The notes beneath the pieces are model-generated. The model ran no database searches, was not told where the DNA came from, and saw only the letters and a list, made by a program, of their open reading frames with translations. A stretch of DNA of 64,000 bases from NCBI RefSeq assembly GCF_020099395.1, contig NZ_CP083590.1, positions 4,092,001 to 4,156,000 on the forward strand, given 5' to 3'. Shown one piece after another: positions 8,849 through 16,461 of the stretch; the stretch's first letter is position 1; every line of letters starts with the position of its first letter. The position numbers were made by a program, and so were the translations under genes. This stretch comes from Streptomyces mobaraensis. GTDB lineage: Bacteria; Actinomycetota; Actinomycetes; Streptomycetales; Streptomycetaceae.

Positions 8849-9961
8849 TCAGGAGGGGTCCACCGGCCCCGAGAGGTGCTCACTGATCCACTTCATGCTG
8901 CCCTCGCCCATCCCCTTCACATAGGACTTCGCGTTGTGCGAACCGCCCTGGATGACCTGGAGACGGGTGTGGATGGGGCCCTTGTTGCCGTAGGTGGCGA
9001 TGTACTTGTCCACCTTCCCCTTCACGGTCCCTTCAAGGGTGCCGTACTGGAAGGCGAGGTAGACGTCCGGGCCGCCCTTGGCGATCAGCTTCTTGGAGAG
9101 CAGCTCGGGGTTGTTCGCGTCCATCTCCTTCTGGTGGCCCTGCCACAGCCGGGAGTCGGGGACGATGTCCGGGCCGGACGCGATGACGGCCTTGAACTTG
9201 TCCGGGTGCTTCAGCACGGCCTTCAGGCCCGCGAAGCCGCCGGTGGAGGAGCCCATGAACGCCCAGCCGTCACGGGACTTGATCGTCCGGAAGTTCTCCT
9301 TGACGAGCTGCGGAACGTCCTCGGTCAGCCAGGTGCCCATCTTCGGCTGGCCCGGGATGTCACTGCCGTCCCAGTACAGCGGGTCGGCGTTCTGCGGGTT
9401 GAGGACGGGCATCGCGATGATGAAGGGCTTGCCCGTGCCCTCCTCGGACCACTTGGCGACGCTCGACTCCAGGCCGAGGTCGGTGCCCATCCAGTAGTTC
9501 ATGGGGAAGCCGGGACCGCCGGGAAGGGCGATCAGCACCGGGAAACCGCTGTGCTTGTACTTCGGGTCCTTGTACTGCTTCGGGGCCCAGACCCAGACCT
9601 TGCCGGTGAAGCCGGACTTCTTGCCGTGGTACGTCACCACGCCGATCTCGGTGCCGTCGCTCAGGGTGTTGGCGTTCTTGAACGGGGCCGCCGGACCCGT
9701 CGGCATCGCGACCTTGGAGTCGGACGCCTGCTGGGCGCCCTTTCCGCCGTCGTTCCCCCCGGCCTGACCGCCGCCCGCCGGAATGTCCTGGCCGAAGCTG
9801 ACCGGCTCGCCCTTCCGGGAGAAGGGGCCGATCTCCATGTACTTCATGACACCGGTGGTTATCAGGCCGAGGACGGCTATGGAGGCCACCACTATGATCC
9901 AGCGTTTCCGGCCGGATCGCCGGCGGCCCTGAGACCGGTAGGTCCCGCTCGAGTGCGTCAT
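8849..9961 (-). CDS. Membrane-anchored esterase of the antigen-85/esterase D fold (paralogue 2)
   Basis: A 370-residue paralogue of the neighbouring esterase with the same plan: basic N-terminus, membrane anchor (about residues 20-42), Gly/Gln-rich linker, then catalytic domain with Ser239 in GSSTG and His in GGSHN near residue 346. Long blocks are identical between the two proteins, for example DGSDIPGQPKMGTWLTEDVP. The linkers and the anchors differ. It is divergent from the Ser/Thr kinase gene, with 175 bp between them that must hold both promoters. A cell-surface ester hydrolase or acyltransferase role is inferred from family only. Confidence 0.82.
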   Translation of the reverse strand: MTHSSGTYRSQGRRRSGRKRWIIVVASIAVLGLITTGVMKYMEIGPFSRKGEPVSFGQDIPAGGGQAGGNDGGKGAQQASDSKVAMPTGPAAPFKNANTLSDGTEIGVVTYHGKKSGFTGKVWVWAPKQYKDPKYKHSGFPVLIALPGGPGFPMNYWMGTDLGLESSVAKWSEEGTGKPFIIAMPVLNPQNADPLYWDGSDIPGQPKMGTWLTEDVPQLVKENFRTIKSRDGWAFMGSSTGGFAGLKAVLKHPDKFKAVIASGPDIVPDSRLWQGHQKEMDANNPELLSKKLIAKGGPDVYLAFQYGTLEGTVKGKVDKYIATYGNKGPIHTRLQVIQGGSHNAKSYVKGMGEGSMKWISEHLSGPVDPS

Positions 9962-10136
9962 CGCGTCGCTCCGGACGATTCTGCTGCCCCGAAGGACATG
10001 ACGGTTTGTTCCTCCCTAGTGGATGGGCAAACCGGGGAGGCGGGTTCCTGGGACAGCCCATGAATTGAGTCATAGGCTGAAAATCAGGGGCCGACAGGGG
10101 GCGTACGGCCCCTCCTGGGGGGAGGCGAAGGTCCCG

Positions 10137-12047
10137 ATGCGGCCGTTGCTGGAGGAAGATCCGCGCACCGTCGGCCCGTACCGGCTGCTGGGGGTGCTCG
10201 GCGCGGGCGGCATGGGCCGGGTCTACGTGGGCCGCAACCCCGGCGGCCGAACGGTGGCGGTGAAGGTCGTCCACCCGCGGCTCGCCCTCGACGAGGAGTT
10301 CCGCTCGCGCTTCCGCCGCGAGGTGGAGACCGCGCGGCGGGTCGGCGGCGCCTGGACCGCGCCGGTCCTGGACGCGGACCCGGACGCGCCGGTGCCCTGG
10401 GTGGTCACGGGGTACGTGGCCGGGCCCTCCCTGGACCGGGCGGTCGCCGACGTCGGGCCGCTGCCCGAGCCGGCCGTCCGCGCGGTGGGCGCCGGGCTGG
10501 CCGAGGCGCTGGCCGCCGTGCACGCGCTGGGCCTCGTCCACCGGGACGTCAAACCCTCCAACGTGCTGCTGCCGCTCGACGGCCCGCGGCTGATCGACTT
10601 CGGCATCGCCCGGGCCATGGACGGCACGACCTCGCTCACCGCCACCGGCGTGGTGATCGGCTCGTCCGGGTACATGGCGCCCGAGCAGGTGCTGGGGCGC
10701 CCGCTGACCGGGGCGGCGGACGTCTTCTCGCTCGGCGCCGTCCTCGCCTTCGCCGCCGCGGGCGCGGCGCCGTTCCCCGGCGAGCACCACGCGTCGATCA
10801 ACTACCGCGTGGTCCACGGCGATCCGGAGCTCGGGCCGGGCCTGGACGGTGAACTCCGCGAGCTGGTCACGGCCTGCCTCGCCAAGGACCCGGCCGACCG
10901 CCCGGCCCCCGAGGACCTCCTCCGCCGGCTCACCGGCGGCCGTCCGGCGGGTGACCTCGTGGGGCCCGGCTGGCTGCCGGCGCCGCTGGTGGAACAGGTG
11001 AGCCGGCAGGCGGTGGAACTGCTGGGGCTGGAGGGCGGGGGCGTTCCCTACGGTTCGCCCGGCGGTGCCTTCGGCCCGGCGACGGGCTATGTGCCGACGG
11101 AGGGGAACGGCGGGCCGCCGCCGGCGGGCGACGGCAGCGGCGGCGGGCACGGCACGGACGGCACGGATGGCCCGAGCGGCGGGAATGGCGGGAACGGCGG
11201 TCCGGCGGGCGCACGGGGACCGGCGGGGGCGGGCGGTGCCTTCGGGGCGCCTCCCTCGGCGCTCCCCGCGCCCCCGCCGGGCTCCTACGCGGAGTGGCCC
11301 GGCGGCGCGCTCCCCGCACGGGACGGCAGTGGGCCGGGCGCGGCGTACGGGCTCGGCGGGGACGCGTACGACGCCTTCGGTGCCTCCGGTGCCTCCGGCG
11401 CGAAGACCTACGGCGGGCCGGGCGCGGGACCGTACAGCGACCGCGGCCCGTACGGGGACCGCGGGCCGGCACCGGCCGCTCCCGGGCACGGCGGTCCCGG
11501 ACGAGGCGGTCCCCAGCGGGCCGGTCCCGGCCGGAACGGGGCGCGCCGCCGGGCCGTTCTGGCCGGTGCGGCGGCGGCCGGCGCGGTGGTGGTCGTCCTC
11601 GCCGTGCTCCTGGGGCTGGGGGTGTGGCCGTTCGAGAGGGGCGGCGGGCACCACGGCAAGGCGGAGGCGTCCGCCGGGTCCGCGTCTCCGGGGGACGTCC
11701 CGCGCGGGTTCGTCGGGACGTGGACCGGAGCGGTCAAGCAGCGCGACGGCACCCCCAACGGATCGGTGACCTCCGTCATCGGCCAGGGGCGGAAGGGCGA
11801 GTACGTCGTCCGCAACAGCTACGACGTCCTCGGCGTCTTCCAGTGCCGCGCCAAGGCGGCGCTGCGGTCGGCCACTGCCACGAAGATCACGCTCCGCGAG
11901 GTGACCGACGGGCCGAGGGCGGCCGGCTGCACCGGCAGCGAGGCGACGCTCGTCTACACCCTCGGTCCCGACGGCACGCTCTCCTTCGCCTCCGACGACG
12001 CCCAGGGAGGCTCCCCCACGGCCACCCTCACCCGCTCCGGTGGCTGA
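10137..12047 (+). CDS. Receptor-type Ser/Thr protein kinase
   Basis: A 636-residue membrane kinase. The cytoplasmic kinase domain covers about residues 10-270: GAGGMG loop at 22-27, VAVK lysine 43, HRDVKPSN with catalytic Asp137, DFGIA at 154, and APEQ. A long Gly/Pro/Ala-rich juxtamembrane segment leads to one helix at about residues 475-498. The outer domain of roughly 140 residues contains no PASTA repeats; it begins FVGTWTGAVKQRDG and has two Cys. The ATG at 10137 has GAAGG upstream; in-frame codons before it are not conserved kinase sequence. The ligand and substrates are unknown. Divergent from the esterase pair; 79 bp before mqnC. Confidence 0.9.
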   Translation: MRPLLEEDPRTVGPYRLLGVLGAGGMGRVYVGRNPGGRTVAVKVVHPRLALDEEFRSRFRREVETARRVGGAWTAPVLDADPDAPVPWVVTGYVAGPSLDRAVADVGPLPEPAVRAVGAGLAEALAAVHALGLVHRDVKPSNVLLPLDGPRLIDFGIARAMDGTTSLTATGVVIGSSGYMAPEQVLGRPLTGAADVFSLGAVLAFAAAGAAPFPGEHHASINYRVVHGDPELGPGLDGELRELVTACLAKDPADRPAPEDLLRRLTGGRPAGDLVGPGWLPAPLVEQVSRQAVELLGLEGGGVPYGSPGGAFGPATGYVPTEGNGGPPPAGDGSGGGHGTDGTDGPSGGNGGNGGPAGARGPAGAGGAFGAPPSALPAPPPGSYAEWPGGALPARDGSGPGAAYGLGGDAYDAFGASGASGAKTYGGPGAGPYSDRGPYGDRGPAPAAPGHGGPGRGGPQRAGPGRNGARRRAVLAGAAAAGAVVVVLAVLLGLGVWPFERGGGHHGKAEASAGSASPGDVPRGFVGTWTGAVKQRDGTPNGSVTSVIGQGRKGEYVVRNSYDVLGVFQCRAKAALRSATATKITLREVTDGPRAAGCTGSEATLVYTLGPDGTLSFASDDAQGGSPTATLTRSGG

Positions 12048-12126
12048 CCCCGGCCGCCCCCGGCGCTGTCGGACCCCTGGCGTAGGCTGGTTCGGACTTC
12101 ACGAACCCCCTCCGAAGGGACGCACG

Positions 12127-13338
12127 GTGACAGAGCACGCCGACCTCTCGCCCTCTGAGATCGCAGCCGTCCTCGACCGCGCCGCCGCCGGCGGGCGGAT
12201 CACCCCGGAGGAGGCGCTCGTCCTCTACCGGTCCGCCCCGCTGCACGCGCTGGGCGCGGCCGCGGACGCCGTGCGCCGCCGCCGCTACGCGGGTACGGAG
12301 CACATCGCGACGTACATCATCGAGCGCAACATCAACTACACGAACTCGTGCGTCACGGCGTGCAAGTTCTGCGCGTTCTACGCCCCGCCGAAGAGCGACA
12401 AGGTCTGGACCCGGCCCCTCGACGACATCCTGCGCCGCTGCGCGGAGACCGTGGAGCTGGGCGGCACGCAGATCATGTTCCAGGGCGGGCACCACCCGGA
12501 CTACGGCGTGGAGTACTACGAGGAGCACTTCTCCGCCATCAAGAAGGCGTTCCCGCAGCTCGTCATCCACTCGCTGGGCGCCTCCGAGGTCGACCACATG
12601 GCGCGGATCTCGGGCGTGAGCGCCGAGGAGGCGATCCGCCGGATCCACGCGGCGGGCCTGGACTCGTTCGCGGGCGCCGGCGCCGAGCTGCTGCCCGAGC
12701 GGCCGCGCAAGGCCATCGCGCCGCTGAAGGAGTCGGGCGAGCGCTGGCTGGAGATCATGGAGATCGCCCACAAGCTGGGCGTCGAGTCGACCTCCACCAT
12801 GCTGATGGGCACGGGCGAGACCAACGCCGAGCGGATCGAGCACCTGCGGATGATCCGCGACGTGCAGGACCGCACGGGCGGCTTCCGCGCGTTCATCCCG
12901 TACACCTACCAGCCCGAGAACAACCACCTGAAGGGCCGGACGCAGGCGACGATCTTCGAGTACCTGCGCATGATCGCCATCGCGCGGCTGTTCCTCGACA
13001 ACGTCGCCCACATCCAGGGTTCCTGGCTGACCACGGGCAAGGAGGTCGGCCAGCTGTCGCTGCACTACGGCGCGGACGACCTGGGCTCGATCATGCTGGA
13101 GGAGAACGTCGTCTCCTCGGCGGGCGCCAAGCACCGCTCGAACCGCCAGGAGATCATCGACCTGATCCGCAAGGCGGGCCGCGTCCCGGCGCAGCGGACG
13201 ACGACGTACGAGCACATCGTGGTCCACGACGACCCGGCGGACGACCCGGTCGACGACCGCGTCGTCTCGCACCTCTCCTCCACGGCGATCGAGGGCGGCA
13301 CGGCCCACCCGGAGCTCAAGCTCGTCGCCGCCGACTGA
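12127..13338 (+). CDS. mqnC: Cyclic dehypoxanthinyl futalosine synthase, radical SAM
   Basis: MqnC cyclises dehypoxanthinyl futalosine in the futalosine menaquinone pathway, using a [4Fe-4S] cluster and S-adenosylmethionine. The 403-residue protein has the radical SAM motif C75-x3-C79-x2-C82 within NYTNSCVTACKFCAFY, followed by GGTQIMFQGG and HPDYGVEYYEE, typical of the MqnC/MqnE group. HIQGSWLTTGKEVGQ and GSIMLEENVVSSAG near the C-terminus favour MqnC over MqnE. The GTG at 12127 follows GAAGGGA with good spacing. The next gene starts 14 bp after its stop and is probably cotranscribed. Confidence 0.95.
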   Translation: MTEHADLSPSEIAAVLDRAAAGGRITPEEALVLYRSAPLHALGAAADAVRRRRYAGTEHIATYIIERNINYTNSCVTACKFCAFYAPPKSDKVWTRPLDDILRRCAETVELGGTQIMFQGGHHPDYGVEYYEEHFSAIKKAFPQLVIHSLGASEVDHMARISGVSAEEAIRRIHAAGLDSFAGAGAELLPERPRKAIAPLKESGERWLEIMEIAHKLGVESTSTMLMGTGETNAERIEHLRMIRDVQDRTGGFRAFIPYTYQPENNHLKGRTQATIFEYLRMIAIARLFLDNVAHIQGSWLTTGKEVGQLSLHYGADDLGSIMLEENVVSSAGAKHRSNRQEIIDLIRKAGRVPAQRTTTYEHIVVHDDPADDPVDDRVVSHLSSTAIEGGTAHPELKLVAAD

Positions 13339-13352
13339 GGCGGGACCTTCCG

Positions 13353-14006
13353 GTGCTGACGATCCACGCGGCCGGGCTGCTGCTCACCGGCGACCCGGCG
13401 GCGGAGCCCGTGCCCGGCGGCGCGGTCCTCGTCGACGGCGGGGCCGTCGCGGCCCTCGGCCCGCTCGACGAGGTGACGGCGGCGTACCCGGGCGCGCGCG
13501 TACGCCGCTGGCCGGGCGTCCTGACGCCCGGCCTCCGGCAGTGGCACGGCCTGTGGCTGCTGACCCGCGCCTACCACCCGGACCCGCGCGAGTACGACGA
13601 ACTCGGCGACCGCCCGCTGACGGGCGACCGCCTCACGGCCCTGGACATGCCGGAGACCCGCAGGTCGGGCAGTGTCCGGCGGGGCCTCCAGCGCATGCTG
13701 CGCTACGGCACGACGGCGGTCGGCGGCCCCTTCCGCGACACGGTGGTCCGCACGGCCGTGTCCCGCTCCGGCCTGCGGGAGGTCCCGTCGACCCTCGCCC
13801 CCGGCATCACGGCCGCGCCGCCGGACCTCGACCCGTTCCGCACCGCCTCCGCCCTGGCCGATGTGATCCCCGCCCCCCTGACCGTCGGCGGCCGCGCCGA
13901 CCTGGCCGCGTTCGACGTCCCGGACGAGGCGGGTCTGGTGGCGGCGGGGGCGGGTACGTGTGTGGCGACGGTGCTGGCCGGACGGCTGGTCTACCGGGGG
14001 CACTGA
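13353..14006 (+). CDS. Imidazolonepropionase-like composite-domain protein lacking the metal site
   Basis: A 217-residue protein made of the two outer beta-sandwich halves of an amidohydrolase. The N-terminal strand set starts LTIHAAGLLLTGDP and the C-terminal half ends GGRADLAAFDV...VLAGRLVYRGH. Where active amidohydrolases have PGLxxxHxH, this protein has PGLRQWHGL, so the metal-binding His pair is gone and most of the barrel is missing. It follows mqnC by 14 bp, so a link with menaquinone synthesis is possible, but the known aminofutalosine deaminases are full-length amidohydrolases. The GTG start is chosen by spacing to mqnC. Function unknown. Confidence 0.7.
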   Translation: MLTIHAAGLLLTGDPAAEPVPGGAVLVDGGAVAALGPLDEVTAAYPGARVRRWPGVLTPGLRQWHGLWLLTRAYHPDPREYDELGDRPLTGDRLTALDMPETRRSGSVRRGLQRMLRYGTTAVGGPFRDTVVRTAVSRSGLREVPSTLAPGITAAPPDLDPFRTASALADVIPAPLTVGGRADLAAFDVPDEAGLVAAGAGTCVATVLAGRLVYRGH

Positions 14007-14119
14007 CGCTGCCACGCCGTCAGTGTTCCGCCACGGGATCACCACAACGGGTGGCAGTACCGTCGTACACAGGACCGCGAACCGTCCTGGCGTCCACACT
14101 CTGGCCCATGGGAGCAGTG

Positions 14120-14725
14120 ATGACCGCAGACCGGCCGGCGAAGGCCACTCCGGAGAACTGGATGTTCCCGCCTGCGGACGGCTGGACGTACGCCCAGGTC
14201 AGGGAGCTCGACCTGCCCTTCGACTGGGAGCTGGTGGACGGAGTGATCGTGGTTCGGGGGCAGACCAGGCTGTGGCATGACACCGTGCGCGACGAGTTGC
14301 GCTTCCATCTCCGTCAGGCTTGCCCCGAGGAGTACCGCGTCAATGTCGAGCGCTGCGTGATGCTTGAGGACAGGACCGTCGTCAAGCCCGACGTCGTGGT
14401 CTGCGACAGGAAGGAACTCGACTTCCTCGATGTCGAGTGCACAGCCGTCGACAAGGTGAGGCTTGCGGTCGAGGTCGTCTCACCGGGTTCGCGCAGCGAC
14501 GACCGGTTCCGCAAGCCGGCACAGTTCGCGCACGCGGGGGTGCCGTTCTACTGGCGTGTCGAGTTGGAGGCCGAGGACCGGAGCCTCGCGGTACACGAGT
14601 TCTGGCTGCCCGTCGGTGAGGAGGCATATGTACCCGCTCCCCTGCATCCGGTGCACCGGGGGACGCTGATCACCGATATGCCGTTCCCGGTCGAGATCGA
14701 TCTGAAGGCCGTACTGGGTGGGTGA
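14120..14725 (+). CDS. Uma2 family (DUF820) restriction-endonuclease-fold protein, copy 1
   Basis: A 201-residue protein of the Uma2 family, which adopts a PD-(D/E)xK nuclease fold. Visible family features are FDWELVDG near residue 38, the catalytic-type VKPDVVVCD and AVEVVSPGS with the following K in RKPAQFAHAGVPFYW. No biological role has been fixed for most members. The ATG at 14120 has GGGAG 6 bp upstream; the ATG 12 bp earlier is an alternative. It overlaps the next paralogue by 8 bp, so the two form one transcription unit. Confidence 0.8.
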   Translation: MTADRPAKATPENWMFPPADGWTYAQVRELDLPFDWELVDGVIVVRGQTRLWHDTVRDELRFHLRQACPEEYRVNVERCVMLEDRTVVKPDVVVCDRKELDFLDVECTAVDKVRLAVEVVSPGSRSDDRFRKPAQFAHAGVPFYWRVELEAEDRSLAVHEFWLPVGEEAYVPAPLHPVHRGTLITDMPFPVEIDLKAVLGG

Positions 14726-15314
14726 CGCGGCCAAGGCCACGCCCGACACTTGGATGTTCCCGCCCTGGGAGGGCTGGACGGTGGAGCAGGTGGCCGACCT
14801 GGAGCTTTCCTTCGACTGGGAGCTGGTGGACGGGAACGTCGCGGCCCGGCGGTGCACGGACCTCTGGCACAACCACATCCGACAAGGGATCTACGGTCAC
14901 CTGGCGGATGCGGCTCCCCGACCGTACAAGGTGCTCTCCGGCCAGTGGACAGTGGTCGACGAGACGAATGTCGCTGTGCCCGACATCGTCGTCTTCGATG
15001 CCACCGGGTTCGATGTCCTGGGAGACGAGGACATCAGGGCCCGGGAATCCATTCTCATGATCGAGGTGGTCTCACCGGGAACGCGCCAGGACGACCGCGT
15101 CCGCAAGCCTGCCCTATACGCCTCCGCCGGGGTGAAGAACTACTGGCGCGTCGAGCGCGTCGAGGACGGGCTGCCGGAGGTGCACGAGTTCTGGCTGCAC
15201 AAGGAGACCGGGCAGTACGTCTCGGCCCCCGACCGGCCGGTGCACACCGGCAAGCTGGAGACCGACCGGCCGTTCCCCGTCGTCATCGACCTGGCGAGCC
15301 TGGTCGAGCTCTGA
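14718..15314 (+). CDS. Uma2 family (DUF820) restriction-endonuclease-fold protein, copy 2
   Basis: A 198-residue paralogue of the preceding gene, with the same order of motifs: WMFPPWEGWTVEQVADL, FDWELVDGN, VAVPDIVVFD, MIEVVSPGT, RKPALYASAGVKNYW. The GTG at 14718 overlaps the end of copy 1 by 8 bp. Both copies keep the acidic and Lys residues of the PD-(D/E)xK core, so neither looks like a decayed duplicate. Tandem Uma2 genes are common in actinomycetes and cyanobacteria, and their substrate is unknown. Confidence 0.8.
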   Translation: MGDAAKATPDTWMFPPWEGWTVEQVADLELSFDWELVDGNVAARRCTDLWHNHIRQGIYGHLADAAPRPYKVLSGQWTVVDETNVAVPDIVVFDATGFDVLGDEDIRARESILMIEVVSPGTRQDDRVRKPALYASAGVKNYWRVERVEDGLPEVHEFWLHKETGQYVSAPDRPVHTGKLETDRPFPVVIDLASLVEL

Positions 15315-15676
15315 GGGCGGCGCTGCCGTCAAGGATGCGTAGCGGGCGGCGGCGGAAGCGTCAGCAGTCCGTCAAGGAGAACCATCCCCTCCGCTTTCTT
15401 CGGCAGAGTGATCGACGCGGGCCGGCCGCTCCGGTCGTCCGCGGTGCGGAGTGGAGGGCCCGGCCGTCCGACGGCGGGCCGGAAGAGCGTGTGCCATCGG
15501 TGCGGGACGGCGGCCGTCGACGGGCGGGGTGCCGGTTCCGGGGGACGTGCCGGTGGGCCTGGGGGCGCGGGGGCTCGCAGGAGGGGCGCTCACCGTGCCG
15601 CGGGAGCGACGTCGTCGCGGAGCGGCCGGGCCGTCCAGAGGCCCCTGTGTCCGGGGGCGGGGGGCGGAGGTGAAGA
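15315..15676. other. Intergenic stretch with no recognised gene
   Basis: The 362 bp between the second Uma2 gene and menG show no open frame with a ribosome-binding site and family features. They hold the menG promoter by position, but I cannot point to clear -35 and -10 boxes. Confidence 0.5.
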
Positions 15677-16393
15677 ATGGGGGGCGTGACCCGAGCCTCC
15701 CTGGACAAGCAGCCGCACGAAGTCGCCGCGATGTTCGACGACGTGGCGGCCAAGTACGACCTGACCAACGATGTGATCTCGCTGGGCCAGGCCCGGCGGT
15801 GGCGCAAGCACGTGGCGGCGGCCGTCGCGGGGCGGCCGGGGGAGCGGGTGCTGGACCTCGCGGCCGGCACGGGGACCTCGTCCATCCCGTTCAGCGCGGA
15901 CGGCGCGTACGTCGTCCCCTGCGACTTCTCGCTGGGCATGCTGCGCGAGGGGAAGAAGCGGCACGAGTGGCTGCCGCTGACCGCCGGTGACGCGACCCGG
16001 CTGCCGTTCGCGGACGAGGTGTTCGACGCCGTCACCATCTCCTACGGGCTCCGCAACGTGCAGGACACCGACGCCGCGCTGCGCGAGATGCTGCGCGTCA
16101 CCAAGCCCGGCGGCCGGGTGGTGATCTGCGAGTTCAGCCACCCCACCTGGAAGCCGTTCCGGACCGTCTACTCCGAGTACCTGATGCGGGCGCTGCCCAC
16201 GGTCGCGCGCGCGGTGAGCAGCAGCCCGGACGCGTACGTCTACCTCGCCGAGTCCATCCCCGCCTGGCCGGACCAGCCGGCGCTCGCGGGACGGCTCCAG
16301 CAGGCCGGCTGGACGGACGTGGCGTGGCGCAACCTCGCGGGCGGGATCGTCGCCCTGCACCGGGGTCGGAAAGCGGCCACTCCCGCGGGCTGA
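15677..16393 (+). CDS. menG: Demethylmenaquinone methyltransferase
   Basis: Methylates demethylmenaquinone with S-adenosylmethionine in the last step of menaquinone synthesis. The 238-residue protein has the UbiE/MenG signatures: [21 protein letters not shown] near residue 18, SAM-binding LDLAAGTG at 59-66, [13 protein letters not shown], and the [10 protein letters not shown]...[12 protein letters not shown] block. The ATG at 15677 has GGAGG 6 bp upstream; the GTG at 15686 gives the more commonly annotated MTRASLDKQ start and is a real alternative. It fits with mqnA, mqnC and the prenyl-chain genes in this window. Followed by a zinc-ribbon protein after 68 bp. Confidence 0.95.
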   Translation: MGGVTRASLDKQPHEVAAMFDDVAAKYDLTNDVISLGQARRWRKHVAAAVAGRPGERVLDLAAGTGTSSIPFSADGAYVVPCDFSLGMLREGKKRHEWLPLTAGDATRLPFADEVFDAVTISYGLRNVQDTDAALREMLRVTKPGGRVVICEFSHPTWKPFRTVYSEYLMRALPTVARAVSSSPDAYVYLAESIPAWPDQPALAGRLQQAGWTDVAWRNLAGGIVALHRGRKAATPAG

Positions 16394-16461
16394 CGTTCGG
16401 TAAGGTTCCGGCCCCGGCTTCCCTGTTCAGGGCCGGGAGACACCGAGTCACCGGAGCTTGT

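Noticed and set aside
9360..11654. Very long minus-strand open frame opposite the kinase gene
   Set aside because: It overlaps the clear kinase and esterase genes in an antisense frame and reads as low-complexity Arg/Pro/Gly sequence.
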